Notes: generated from the sequence alone by a model not told the origin. A DNA stretch of 64,000 bases from Chitinophagales bacterium (GCA_013299105.1 JAAFJY010000034.1:27651-91650); one strand, 5' to 3'. Positions 24,722 through 34,328 are shown, counted from the first letter of the stretch. Program-made: numbers and translations.

Positions 24722-25498
24722 TTACAGCAGCACCTCAAGCCCTCGCTCCGCTCGCTCCCGCACCACTTCCAGCAGGGCAGGGTCTTCGCTCAAAGTTCGC
24801 AAAGAAGGGGCGGCTTTTTTCTCCCCAATGGCCACCAAGAGCTCGATGATCGTGATCTGCACCTCTGGGCTCTCTTGGATCAGCAAACTTTTGATTAGGG
24901 CTTCGCGAGCGCTCTGGTCGTAGCTGAAGCTGCTCAAGGCTTGGGCGGCTTTCATGCGCACATTGACCATGTCGTCAGTGTTGAGGGTTTGGACCAGGGC
25001 TTGGATGATTTGTGGATCGGCTTTCTCGCGCTCCAATACATTCACCGCCTGGATGCGTTCGCTGGCGCTGGGTTCTTGGAGCATGGCGAGGACCAGCATT
25101 TTCTGGGTTTTGTCCATTGCCGAGCTCAAAGCGGCAATTTGAGATTGCTGTTGTTGGTTGATGCGCCACATCCATCCGAATCCGAAGCCGATCAACACCA
25201 TCGCAGCAGCAATTCCGGCGACCCATTCCAATTTTACCAACTTCAAAAAGCCAGGCTTTTCGGCTTTTAATGTTTGTTTTTCGGCCTGAATGAATTGCCG
25301 GAAGCGTTCTTCCATCAGGTCAGAGGGCGCTTGTTCGGGTATTTCGGCCAGTTCTACTTGTAAGATGCGCATTTGTGCCAGTGCTTCTTGCAACTCAAGG
25401 TTTTGCAAGAGTTCCATCTCCAGGACCTCTTTTTCTGCAACTGTCAGGTTCCCGTCTAGGTAATCCAATAAATGGGCGGCTAGTTTATCGTCGATCAT
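24722..25498 (-). CDS. Anti-sigma-factor-like membrane protein with HEAT repeats
   Basis: 258 aa from ATG at 25498, which overlaps the sigma-factor stop by 4 bp (ATGA). Residues 1-75 are an acidic, helical cytoplasmic part (LAAHLLDYLDGNLTVAEKEV) like anti-sigma domains, but without the HxxxCxxC zinc site. Transmembrane helix about 95-113 (VAGIAAAMVLIGFGFGW). A short coiled coil (QQQQSQIAALSSAMDKTQKM) leads to HEAT-type helices (residues about 140-258: ERIQAVNVLEREKADPQIIQ, VRMKAAQALSSFSYD, EVQITIIELLVAIGEKKAAP). It most likely holds the co-encoded sigma factor at the membrane until a periplasmic signal is sensed by the HEAT part; this is inferred from context. Confidence 0.82.
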   Translation of the reverse strand: MIDDKLAAHLLDYLDGNLTVAEKEVLEMELLQNLELQEALAQMRILQVELAEIPEQAPSDLMEERFRQFIQAEKQTLKAEKPGFLKLVKLEWVAGIAAAMVLIGFGFGWMWRINQQQQSQIAALSSAMDKTQKMLVLAMLQEPSASERIQAVNVLEREKADPQIIQALVQTLNTDDMVNVRMKAAQALSSFSYDQSAREALIKSLLIQESPEVQITIIELLVAIGEKKAAPSLRTLSEDPALLEVVRERAERGLEVLL

Positions 25499-26058
25499 CG
25501 GTTTTCGATTTTGATGTAATGGGCTTTGAGTTGTTCCAAAGCCCGGAATACCTTCACTTTCACGGCCCCTTCGCTGCATCCCAGGATGGTGGCTACTTCA
25601 CTGTACTTCAATTGTTGAAACTTGGTCAACAAGAGTACTTCTCTTTGCTCGGCATTTAGGGCTTGCATGGCCCGGTCCAATGCCTGGTGTTTTTCCCGGT
25701 TTTCCAATTGTACGTCGATGCCCAGCTCGCTCCAGACCAGTCTATTTTCCTGGGTACTCAAGTCATCCGTGCCATAGCGCATTTGCGACTTGCGCTGATC
25801 CATGCCAGCGTTGCGTGCCATTTGATACAACCAGCTGCGCAAGTTCATGCCCTCGCGATAGCTTTGGCGGTATTTGATCAACCTTTCAAAGACTGTTTGC
25901 ACCAAATCTTCACTTACCTGAGGGGCGAAACCCAGGTGTAAGTAAAAGTTATACAAAGCCCGGTGGTAGCGCTGGAACAATACTGCTGCCGCATCCAGCT
26001 GCCCGGTGGCAAGCTGAATCATCAATGCTTCATCCGAAGGGCTGGGCAATGGTGTCAT
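25495..26058 (-). CDS. ECF-type RNA polymerase sigma factor
   Basis: 187 aa, the normal size for an ECF sigma factor. Region 2: LFQRYHRALYNFYLHLGFAP, SEDLVQTVFERLIKYRQSY, LRSWLYQMARNAGMDQRK (the -10 and core-binding part). Region 4: LNAEQREVLLLTKFQQLKYS, EVATILGCSEGAVKVKVFRA, LEQLKAHY (HTH for -35 recognition). The coupled downstream anti-sigma-like gene and two DUF4097 genes make a common Bacteroidota arrangement, in which the sigma factor probably transcribes its own operon. Confidence 0.93.
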   Translation of the reverse strand: MTPLPSPSDEALMIQLATGQLDAAAVLFQRYHRALYNFYLHLGFAPQVSEDLVQTVFERLIKYRQSYREGMNLRSWLYQMARNAGMDQRKSQMRYGTDDLSTQENRLVWSELGIDVQLENREKHQALDRAMQALNAEQREVLLLTKFQQLKYSEVATILGCSEGAVKVKVFRALEQLKAHYIKIENR

Positions 26059-26299
26059 TCCAGTTGGTTTTCAAAACAAGGTTACTTTGAAAAGCAAAAA
26101 AGGTTACTTAAAAAGCAGTATTTTTTTCCTAAAAACAAAATCGAGTGCTACCAAGGCGATCTTTTAATAAGTTCAATCATTTGATAATCAAAATTTTAAC
26201 AAGAAATAAAAGAAAAAGAAATAAAAAATGCTTTGGCCATAAATCCAAATACACTCGTTTTAGCGTAACTATCCATGTACCAAACAACACACCATACGA

Positions 26300-28546
26300 A
26301 TGAAATTGTTTCTACCCACTTTTCTCCTATTTTTCCACTTCATGGCACTTGCCCACAACGGTACCATCGAAGGCCTGGTGCAGAGCAGCGACAAACAAGA
26401 GGGGTTGCTGGGAGTTGCCATCACACTCAGCGGCGGTAAAACCCAGGTAACTTTCAGCAATGAACTGGGCTACTTCGTTTTTCGCAACTTGCCTGCTGGT
26501 TCCTATCAGCTTAATATTGGTTCATTGGGCTATGAAAACCAAATTTTGAGCAATGTCACAGTGGTTGATGGGGCCAGCACACCATTGAAAATCAGCCTCA
26601 AACCCAGCGCCATTCAGCTCCCTTCGATTGAGGTGCAGGCAAAAGTGGACCAGGGGAGCACGATCATCAGCAGGTTGGATTTGAAAACCCGACCCTTGAC
26701 CAACTCTCAAGAGATTTTACCGATGATTCCAGGTCTATTCATCGCCCAACACGCAGGTGGGGGCAAAGCTGAACAGATTTTCCTACGCGGTTTTGACATC
26801 GACCACGGAACCGACATCAACCTCAGCGTAGATGGCATGCCGGTCAACATGGTCTCACATGCCCACGGCCAGGGATATGCCGATTTACATTTTGTGATCC
26901 CAGAACTGGTGGACCGAGTGGACTATAAGAAAGGGCCTTATTTTAGCCAAATTGGTAACTTCGGCACGGCTGGTGCAGCCCAGTTTTTCACCCCAAACTC
27001 ACTGGATCGCAGCTTCATCAAAGCTGAAGTAGGTCAGTTCGACAGCTATCGCCTGGTGAATGGCTTAAACCTGATCAACAAGCCCCAGCACCGTGCTTAC
27101 CTGGCCAGCGAACTAAATTTTTCGCAAGGGTATTTCGACGAGCCTCAATATTTTAATCGTCGCAACATCTTAGGTAAATATACCTTCATGCCCAACGAAA
27201 AGCAAAGCATCAGCCTCAGTTTTTCCAGCTTCAACAGTTCTTGGGATGCCTCTGGCCAAGTGCCTGATCGAGCGGTCAGCAGCGGTCGTATCTCCCGATT
27301 TGGCTCGATTGATCCTACTGAAGGTGGCCAAACCAGCCGACAAAACCTGAACTTTGTTTTCTTGCAAAAAATATCCCCACTGGCTTATTTGAAAAGCCAG
27401 GTGTATTTTTCCCGCTACAAATTTGAACTCTATTCCAACTTTACTTTCTTCGACCGCGACCCAATCAATGGCGATCAGATACGTCAAAAAGAAGACCGCC
27501 AGATACTGGGCTACAATGGTTCAGTACACCTGAAAAACCGCCTTTTCGGCCTCAATTTTGAGCAAGAATTAGGCTTGAGCTTGCGCTATGATGAAGTTAC
27601 GGGAAATGAATTGTCTTATACCAAAACCCGCAAAACCAGCCTGGACACCGCCAAATTTGGTGACATCCAGGAAGGCAATGCCAGCTTATATTACGATGGT
27701 ACCCTGTGGCTGTCTTCCCGCTTCAGCCTCAACGCTGGCTTGCGCTATGACCAGTTTATGTTCCGCTACAACGACCTTTTATTCCCTGATTATCAGCCAG
27801 ATGCGGTATTCAAAGGCAGAGTAAGCCCCAAACTCAACCTGAGTGGTAAATTGTCAGATAAGGTGCAAGTTTTTGCAAGCAGTGGGTATGGTTTTCACTC
27901 CAACGACACCCGCGTAATTGTAGAGCAGCGCAACCGTGATATTTTGCCCAAGGCCTTTGGTGTAGAAGTAGGTGGCACCCTCAAAATCGGGCAAGGCCTG
28001 CTGCAAGCTGCTCTTTGGCACCTGGACCTCGATCAAGAATTTGTGTACGTTGGCGACGAAGGAATCGTAGAGCCTAGTGGCCGCACTCGCCGCAGGGGTA
28101 TCGATCTCTTGGCCCGTTGGCAATTGGGCAAAAAATTCATCCTCGACGCCAACGCCAATTATGCTTTCGCCCGCAGCCGCGACGAAGCCGAAGGCGAAAA
28201 CCGTATTCCCTTGGCCCCAATCTGGACCAGTACAGGTGGTTTGTGGTGGGAGCCCAGCGCCAAATGGTCTTTTTCGCTGCGCTACCGGTACTTGGGCGAC
28301 CGCCCTGCCAACGAAGACAACAGCTTGAACGCCGAGGGTTATCTTCTTTTGGATGGCATTGCCCGTTACCGCACTGGGGCCATTGAACTCGGTTTGCAAG
28401 GCCAAAACCTACTCAATCGGGCCTGGAAAGAAGCCCAGTTTGAAACTACCTCGCGCCTACGAAATGAACCTGAAGCAGTGAGCGAAATTCACTTTACACC
28501 GGGTACTCCCCGCAACTTGAGGTTGTATTTCCAATACAGTTTCTAA
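26300..28546 (+). CDS. TonB-dependent outer-membrane receptor
   Basis: 748 aa with signal peptide (MKLFLPTFLLFFHFMALAHN to about residue 19). An N-terminal carboxypeptidase-regulatory-like domain (IEGLVQSSDKQEGLLGVAIT, YFVFRNLPAGSYQLNIGSLG) is followed by a plug (residues about 125-235: EILPMIPGLFIAQHAGGG, IFLRGFDIDHGTDINLSVDG, VDRVDYKKGPY) and a 22-strand-type barrel ending in LRLYFQYSF with the terminal aromatic. The plug stretch MVSHAHGQGYADLHF is rich in His and may contact a metal or cofactor. It is the first gene of a plus-strand group with two DUF4331 proteins and a TPR lipoprotein. Ligand unknown. Confidence 0.92.
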   Translation: MKLFLPTFLLFFHFMALAHNGTIEGLVQSSDKQEGLLGVAITLSGGKTQVTFSNELGYFVFRNLPAGSYQLNIGSLGYENQILSNVTVVDGASTPLKISLKPSAIQLPSIEVQAKVDQGSTIISRLDLKTRPLTNSQEILPMIPGLFIAQHAGGGKAEQIFLRGFDIDHGTDINLSVDGMPVNMVSHAHGQGYADLHFVIPELVDRVDYKKGPYFSQIGNFGTAGAAQFFTPNSLDRSFIKAEVGQFDSYRLVNGLNLINKPQHRAYLASELNFSQGYFDEPQYFNRRNILGKYTFMPNEKQSISLSFSSFNSSWDASGQVPDRAVSSGRISRFGSIDPTEGGQTSRQNLNFVFLQKISPLAYLKSQVYFSRYKFELYSNFTFFDRDPINGDQIRQKEDRQILGYNGSVHLKNRLFGLNFEQELGLSLRYDEVTGNELSYTKTRKTSLDTAKFGDIQEGNASLYYDGTLWLSSRFSLNAGLRYDQFMFRYNDLLFPDYQPDAVFKGRVSPKLNLSGKLSDKVQVFASSGYGFHSNDTRVIVEQRNRDILPKAFGVEVGGTLKIGQGLLQAALWHLDLDQEFVYVGDEGIVEPSGRTRRRGIDLLARWQLGKKFILDANANYAFARSRDEAEGENRIPLAPIWTSTGGLWWEPSAKWSFSLRYRYLGDRPANEDNSLNAEGYLLLDGIARYRTGAIELGLQGQNLLNRAWKEAQFETTSRLRNEPEAVSEIHFTPGTPRNLRLYFQYSF

Positions 28547-28765
28547 GTAGATACCGAAAGTCCCCACGACTTTTTCCGACCACGTATTCGCTGAAGCACA
28601 CCTTGTTTCAGCCTGCTATTGCCATGCCTGAAAAAATGACTCACTGAGAGTTTAAGTCATTGTTGTTGAGCCCAAAAAAGAGCAGCGAGGGGTTCCTGAG
28701 AGCCCTCTTTTCAACTCTTCAACTCTTCAACTCTTCAACTTTTTTTAACCTTAATCATAACCCTT

Positions 28766-30478
28766 ATGCAACGTCATGCATTGTTAACCAGCTTCCTGGT
28801 CATCTTGGCTTTGGGTTTCGCCTGGGCTTCTAGCCACCGCGAGGCACCACTCATTGCCAACGACCCCTTGGCTGACAACACGGATGTGTACGCCTTCCGT
28901 AGTCCAGACAAGCCCAACACCATTACGATTATCGCCAATTACATTCCGGCGGAACTGCCACACGGTGGCCCCAATTACCACACTTTTGGCGAAAACATCC
29001 GCTATGAAATCCACATCGACAACGATGCGAGCAAACCTGGCGATGAAATCGTTTTCCGTTTCACCTTCAAACGTGTGAATGAAGATCCTTCGACTTTCTT
29101 CAACATTCGCCTGGGCAAACAAAACCTGAAAACTACCTACACCATGGAGCGCAGCATCGATGGGGGCCGGACTTTCCAGGTAGTCTTGAGTGAGGGTTTT
29201 GTACCTCCAGCCAATATTGGCCCACGCTCGATCACTGGCGGAGCAGGTTTGAACACCACTTACGCAGCCTTGATGCAAAGGGGTATTCAGACCAGCAGCA
29301 GCGGCGAAACTGTATTCTGCGGCCCGGTGGATGATCCTTTTTTTGTTGACCTCGGAGGCGTATTTGACCTGGGCAACTTGCCCCGCCAGGGTGGGCAAAA
29401 AATCCGCGATGGCTTGGGCATGTACAATGTGCACAGCATTGCCATCCAGGTGCCGATTGCTACTTTGCTCAAAGCAGGTGCAGCAGCGGCACCACGCAAC
29501 ATCCTCGATGCCGATTATGTGATCGGAGTATGGGCTTCGGCCAGCCGCCGTACCATGCGTACCTTGAAAGAAGATGGCAGCAAGCCTACTGAAGACGGCG
29601 AATGGGTACAGGTATCTCGCTTGGGCATGCCCTTGACGAATGAAGCCGTCATTCCCATCGGCATGAAAGACTTCTGGAACGGCATTACGCCTTACGAAGA
29701 ACTGGCTGATCAAACCCTGGACGGATTTTTCTACAATCCTGAATTGGCCTTGTACATGGACGATTCCCAATTCGGTGGAGCAGTTCCGGCCTTCAAAGCC
29801 CTGCGGATTCAGCGCAAATCACTGGGAGCTTTTGACTTTGGTTTTGGCAAAGATGGCTTGTTCAGCCTCAAAGGAAATCCAGCCCTGGCTGGCACTGCCC
29901 TGGACGATGCGGTATTCGGTACCCTTCTTTTGCCGGGTCCTGGAAAAGCCCGCTCAGTAGACCTTTGGCCCATTTTCCACACGGGGGCACCTAACCTGGC
30001 CCCTTACCAATTGGCAACGGGTAAAGGTGGCAACCCCTTGGCCGCTGGCAAGCCTTTCATCCATAACTTCCTGCCCAATGGCGGCGACATGCTGCGCCTG
30101 AACATGGCAGTGCCCGTGACTGACCGCAAAAGTGCGGATTTCAGCAGCTTGGGCTTGGTGCAAGCAGCGGTGTTGGGCCTTACCAACCCCACTTACAACA
30201 AAGACGCCAGCCTGCAATTCATCCCCAACATGGATGGTTTCCCCAACGGACGCCGCCTGGAGGATGACGTAACCCGCATTGAGTTGCAAGCCGTGTCTGG
30301 TGTGGTTTTGGCAGCTGTGGGCCTTTGGTACGATGACTTCAAACCAGGTGGAAGCCCAGTTACCCAAAAATTGCTGAATGTACTGACTTACACCACTGGT
30401 GTGGAGAAAAACGACAAGCCATTTACCGCCACTTTCCCTTACCAAGCCGCTCCTTGGGCTGGCACTGAAACCAACTAG
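28766..30478 (+). CDS. Secreted DUF4331 protein (paralogue 1)
   Basis: 570 aa. Signal peptide residues 1-21; the mature protein starts with the family signature SSHREAPLIANDPLADNTDV and YAFRSPD. Further marks: GENIRYEIHIDNDASKPGDE, FFNIRLGKQNLKTTYT, DPFFVDLGGVFDLG, IPNMDGFPNGRRLEDDVTRI. The biochemical role of DUF4331 is unknown. It is about 70-75 % identical by eye to the next gene but ends right after the domain (PWAGTETN), without the T9SS sorting domain that its twin has, so the two probably end up in different places. 219 bp after the TonB receptor, with a TTCAACTC repeat run in the gap. Confidence 0.9.
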   Translation: MQRHALLTSFLVILALGFAWASSHREAPLIANDPLADNTDVYAFRSPDKPNTITIIANYIPAELPHGGPNYHTFGENIRYEIHIDNDASKPGDEIVFRFTFKRVNEDPSTFFNIRLGKQNLKTTYTMERSIDGGRTFQVVLSEGFVPPANIGPRSITGGAGLNTTYAALMQRGIQTSSSGETVFCGPVDDPFFVDLGGVFDLGNLPRQGGQKIRDGLGMYNVHSIAIQVPIATLLKAGAAAAPRNILDADYVIGVWASASRRTMRTLKEDGSKPTEDGEWVQVSRLGMPLTNEAVIPIGMKDFWNGITPYEELADQTLDGFFYNPELALYMDDSQFGGAVPAFKALRIQRKSLGAFDFGFGKDGLFSLKGNPALAGTALDDAVFGTLLLPGPGKARSVDLWPIFHTGAPNLAPYQLATGKGGNPLAAGKPFIHNFLPNGGDMLRLNMAVPVTDRKSADFSSLGLVQAAVLGLTNPTYNKDASLQFIPNMDGFPNGRRLEDDVTRIELQAVSGVVLAAVGLWYDDFKPGGSPVTQKLLNVLTYTTGVEKNDKPFTATFPYQAAPWAGTETN

Positions 30479-30578
30479 AAAGTGTGTGGGTGTGAGTGTG
30501 ATCGTGTGGGTGTGTTGGCATCCGGACTAAACTCAAAGACCCAAGTTCTTTCTAGGAAATCTTTTTAAAAACTCAAGC

Positions 30579-32627
30579 ATGAAAAATTTATTCAGAAATA
30601 TAGCCTCGCTGGTCCTACTCGCCTTGAGTATGCAGCTGATGGCCTCCAGCCACCGGGAAGCGCCGCTGATCGCCGACGATCCCCTGGCTGACAATACCGA
30701 CTTGTACGCATTCCGCAGCCCGGACAATACGGGGATGATCACCATCATCGCCAACTTTGTACCGCTGCAATTGCCACAAGGTGGACCGAACTACTACAAC
30801 TTTGGTGAAAACATCCGCTACGAAATCCACATCGACAACGATGCGACCAAACCTGGCGATGAAATCACTTACCGTTTTACCTTTAAGCTGGTGAATGAAG
30901 ACCCTACCACTTTCTTCAACATCCGCTTGGGCAAGCAAAACCTGAAAGCCACTTACACCCTAGAGCGCAGCATTGACGGGGGCAAAAGCTTCCAGGTGAT
31001 TGTGCGCAATGGATATGTACCACCAAACAACATCGGAACCCGCTCAATTACCAGTCCGGTGGGTTTGAACACCACTTATGATGCTTTGTTTAAAAGAGGT
31101 GTTGTCAAGTCTTCCACTGGCGAGCAAGTGTTTTGTGGTCCTACCGACGATCCATTCTTTGTGGACTTGGGCGGTATTTTCGACCTCGGCGACTCACCTC
31201 GCCAGGGTGGCCGCCCACGCGATGGGGTGAAGTGCTTCAACGTGAGCTCAATCGCCATCCAAGTGCCTATTGCTACTTTGATCAAAAAAGGCGTTTTCCC
31301 ACGTACCCAGGACATCTTGAATTCCGACTTCGTGATCGGCGTATGGGCCTCGGCCAGCCGCCAGAAAATCCGTACCCTGAGCAAGGGCAAAGAAAGCCAC
31401 AGCGGCGATTGGGTGCAGGTGTCTCGCTTGGGTATGCCTTTGACCAACGAGGCAGTGGTTCCCATTGGCTTCAAGGATTATTGGAATGCCATTACGCCAT
31501 ACCAGGAATTGAAGGACACCCTACTCGACAATTTCTTCTACAATCCTGAATTGGCTTTGTACATGGACGATTCGCAGTTTGGTGGAGCAGTGCCTGCTTT
31601 CAAAAAACTGCGCATTCAACGCAAATCATTGGGTGCATTCGACTTTGGCTTCGGCAAAGACGGTTTGTTCCCGCTAAAAGGTAATCCGGCGCTCAACGGA
31701 ACGGCGCTGGATGACAAAGTGTTTGGTACTTTATTGCTTCCTGGCCCCGGAAAAGCTCGTTCGGTGGATCTTTGGCCGATCTTCCACACGGGTGTGCCCA
31801 ACTTCCCCCCCTACCAATTGGCTACGGGTAAGGGCGGCAATCCGCTGGCGCCAGGCAAGCCTTTTATCAACAACTTCCTGCCCAATGGTGGTGACATGTT
31901 GCGACTGAACATGGCCGTCCCCCCCACCCGCCGCGCCGACAACAATTTCAGCTCACTGGGTATCATCCAGGCGGCAGTATTGGGGCTTACCAATCCCAAA
32001 TATACCCGCAACCGTAGCGTCCAGTTCATCCCCAACATGGACGGCTTCCCGAATGGTCGCCGCTTGGAGGACGATGTAACCCGCATCGAATTGCAAGCCG
32101 TATCGGGCGTAGCACTGGCAGCCATTGGCTTGTGGTACGATGATTTTGATGGCAAAAACCCACTTAGCAAGGGTTTGCTCGACGTATTGAGTTACAGCAC
32201 TGGAGTAGAGAAAAATGACGCCGAGTTCGGCTATTGTTTCCCTTACCTGGCTATGCCTTGGGCTGGCGATGGCAAATGTGGTGGAACCGAAGTACAAAGC
32301 ACCCAGGCGATGGCCGTGGCTGAAAAGTCGATGGTAGAAAGCCCACTGCTGAAAGCGCCCCAGGTAGTTGCCACGATTTTCCCTAACCCGGTGGTGGACG
32401 AGGTCAACGTCAAACTCCGCGCCCAAGCTGAAAACCAGGTTAGCATAGAACTTTTCGACATGAACGGCCGTAAATTGGCGGTTTTAGCAACTGCGGAAGT
32501 ATATGTTGGCGACAACCTGCTGCAAGGCAGAATGCCCGCAACGCTGCCAGCAGGCACTTATGTAGCCCGCGTGGTCGACCGCGATGGTCATACGCTGCAA
32601 AACATGAAACTGATCAAGAGGAATTGA
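30579..32627 (+). CDS. T9SS-exported DUF4331 protein (paralogue 2)
   Basis: 682 aa. Signal peptide residues 1-22, then SSHREAPLIADDPLADNTDL and the whole DUF4331 domain to about residue 560 (IPNMDGFPNGRRLEDDVTRI is identical in both paralogues). A linker follows, and residues about 600-682 form a T9SS type A sorting domain: ATIFPNPVVDEVNVKLRAQ, IELFDMNGRKLAVL, LPAGTYVARVVDRDGHTL, MKLIKRN. The product should therefore be carried across the outer membrane and attached to or released from the surface. Located 100 bp downstream of its paralogue and followed by a terminator. Confidence 0.92.
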   Translation: MKNLFRNIASLVLLALSMQLMASSHREAPLIADDPLADNTDLYAFRSPDNTGMITIIANFVPLQLPQGGPNYYNFGENIRYEIHIDNDATKPGDEITYRFTFKLVNEDPTTFFNIRLGKQNLKATYTLERSIDGGKSFQVIVRNGYVPPNNIGTRSITSPVGLNTTYDALFKRGVVKSSTGEQVFCGPTDDPFFVDLGGIFDLGDSPRQGGRPRDGVKCFNVSSIAIQVPIATLIKKGVFPRTQDILNSDFVIGVWASASRQKIRTLSKGKESHSGDWVQVSRLGMPLTNEAVVPIGFKDYWNAITPYQELKDTLLDNFFYNPELALYMDDSQFGGAVPAFKKLRIQRKSLGAFDFGFGKDGLFPLKGNPALNGTALDDKVFGTLLLPGPGKARSVDLWPIFHTGVPNFPPYQLATGKGGNPLAPGKPFINNFLPNGGDMLRLNMAVPPTRRADNNFSSLGIIQAAVLGLTNPKYTRNRSVQFIPNMDGFPNGRRLEDDVTRIELQAVSGVALAAIGLWYDDFDGKNPLSKGLLDVLSYSTGVEKNDAEFGYCFPYLAMPWAGDGKCGGTEVQSTQAMAVAEKSMVESPLLKAPQVVATIFPNPVVDEVNVKLRAQAENQVSIELFDMNGRKLAVLATAEVYVGDNLLQGRMPATLPAGTYVARVVDRDGHTLQNMKLIKRN

Positions 32628-32645
32628 TCAAGAAAACCTTATCAA

Positions 32646-32680
32646 CCGGGGCAGGGTTACTGCGCTGCCCCGGCTTTTTG
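32646..32680 (+). terminator. Rho-independent terminator
   Basis: Stem CCGGGGCAG (32646-32654) with CTGCCCCGG (32665-32673), 10-base loop, then CTTTTT. It follows the second DUF4331 gene by about 20 bp. Confidence 0.8.
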
Positions 32681-33041
32681 CAAAACCATCAATACTGTTA
32701 AGCTCACATTAGCCCCTTCTTTTAACGTCGCACTTCATCCGAAGTGCCCAAAAGTCCTGGGGCTGCTATCGCTACAAACGTCTCTCTTCTCCGAAGAAAG
32801 GCGTTCTAAAGAAGCCAGATTGAGAACTTACCAATACTTAAAAATCATTGTTTATCAGTGATTTGCAAACAAAAATGGTTGAGAGTTAAAGATTGTAATT
32901 TTTACCAGAAACCCCAAACTGTGCAAACGAGCGTTTAAAATACCTCAAAATTTGCCCGCGAGTCCACCCACTCATAACTCATCATTCATAACTCATAACC
33001 ATGGCAGTAATCCTACCAAACTCATTTCAAAATCAATCACC
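32681..33041. other. Intergenic region, 361 bp
   Basis: No gene is supported. A GTGCAAACGAG...TTAAAA motif at about 32921-32940 recurs at about 34421-34441. A run of CTCATAAC/CATTCATAAC words (32970-33000) precedes the lipoprotein start, like that before the YheT gene. Confidence 0.5.
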
Positions 33042-34253
33042 ATGTTCCGCATTTCTTTCTTTTTCGCTTTGATCCTGGCCCTGGCCGCCTGTTCTCAAAA
33101 ACCACAAGACAAAAACGCCTTGAGCGTAAACGAGATTCCACTTTTGTTGGACCGCCACGAGGCCATTCAGCAAGGCAATGAGTGGAACGATGTACAAAAC
33201 TACTACGGCCTGGCCCGCAACGAACTCCTGAACAATCCCAAGGACTACGAAGCTGCCCTGAAACTGGTACAAGTGTACATCAACGAAGCCCGCATCACGG
33301 GCGAGCATGGGCACTACTACCCTGCCGCTTTGAAAATGAGCGATTTTATTCTGAAAAACGGCGAGCTGGAGTCCGATCTCAAATTTCGTACCCTGGCGGC
33401 CAAAGCAGGGGTACAATTGTCGCTTCACGACTTCAAAAATGCCCTAAACACGGGCCTGGAAGCACAAAAACTGAATCCTTACAACGCCCAAAACTATGGT
33501 GTGTTGGTAGATGCCAACGTAGAACTCGGTAATTACGAAGAAGCTGTAAAAATGGCAGATAAGATGGTCTCCATCCGCCCTGACTTGCGATCATATGCCC
33601 GTGTATCGTACCTGCGTGAGATCCACGGCGATGTGGAAGGTGCCATTGAAGCCATGAACATGGCCGTAGAAGCAGGCTATCCCGGCCAAGAGCAAACCGC
33701 TTGGGCTCGCCTGACCCTCGGAAACATGTACAAAGAATATGGAAAACTCTCCGAAGCAGAAGGCGAATACCGCAAAATCCTGGCCGATCGCAGCCAGTTC
33801 CCTTTTGCCATTGCTGCCCTAGGCGACCTTGAAATGGAGCGCAAAAACTACCAAGCAGCTGAAAAGCTACTGAAAGAAGCTGCCAGCATCATTCCAGAGG
33901 TCGGTTTTTATGAATCATTGGCCCGCTTGTACAAGATGCAGGGCGATGAAAAACGCTGCAAAGGAGTACTTGATCAAATGTGGCCAATGCTTGAAGACGA
34001 TGAGAAAAATGGCCACAACATGAGCCTGGAATATGCCACCATTTACGGTGAACTGGTTGGTGATTGGAAAAAAGCCCTGCAATATGCCCAAAAAGAATAC
34101 CAACTGCGCCCCAAGAACATTGACGTGAACCGCAAATTGGCCCAGGTTTATCAAAAACTGGGGCAAATGGATAAAATGGCCGAACACTTGCAAAAAGCAA
34201 AAAGCACCAATTCCAAAAACCCGGAATTGATGCAGCTGGCAATGAACAAGTAG
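33042..34253 (+). CDS. TPR-repeat lipoprotein
   Basis: 403 aa from ATG at 33042. The signal ends in a lipobox, LALAACSQ, so the protein is lipid-anchored at Cys20. Most of the sequence is TPR-like helical pairs: NYEEAVKMADKMVSIRPDLR, DVEGAIEAMNMAVEAGYPGQ, GKLSEAEGEYRKILADRSQF, NYQAAEKLLKEAASIIPEVG, DWKKALQYAQKEYQLRPKNI, LGQMDKMAEHLQKAKSTN. TPR proteins act as docking platforms. A DUF4331 + TPR + TonB receptor association is the visible context, but a terminator lies between, so co-regulation is not certain. The in-frame start further upstream gives no lipobox and is rejected. Confidence 0.88.
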   Translation: MFRISFFFALILALAACSQKPQDKNALSVNEIPLLLDRHEAIQQGNEWNDVQNYYGLARNELLNNPKDYEAALKLVQVYINEARITGEHGHYYPAALKMSDFILKNGELESDLKFRTLAAKAGVQLSLHDFKNALNTGLEAQKLNPYNAQNYGVLVDANVELGNYEEAVKMADKMVSIRPDLRSYARVSYLREIHGDVEGAIEAMNMAVEAGYPGQEQTAWARLTLGNMYKEYGKLSEAEGEYRKILADRSQFPFAIAALGDLEMERKNYQAAEKLLKEAASIIPEVGFYESLARLYKMQGDEKRCKGVLDQMWPMLEDDEKNGHNMSLEYATIYGELVGDWKKALQYAQKEYQLRPKNIDVNRKLAQVYQKLGQMDKMAEHLQKAKSTNSKNPELMQLAMNK

Positions 34254-34289
34254 GCCCAGAGGCAATTTTGTATTACATCTTCGGATTGA

Positions 34290-34328
34290 AGCGGCTGCAA
34301 ATGGAGACTTGCGGCCGCTATTTTTTTA
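34290..34328 (+). terminator. Rho-independent terminator
   Basis: Stem AGCGGCTGCAA (34290-34300) with TTGCGGCCGCT (34309-34319; one mismatch), followed by ATTTTTTT. Ends the TPR lipoprotein gene. The gap 34254-34617 has no gene. Confidence 0.8.
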
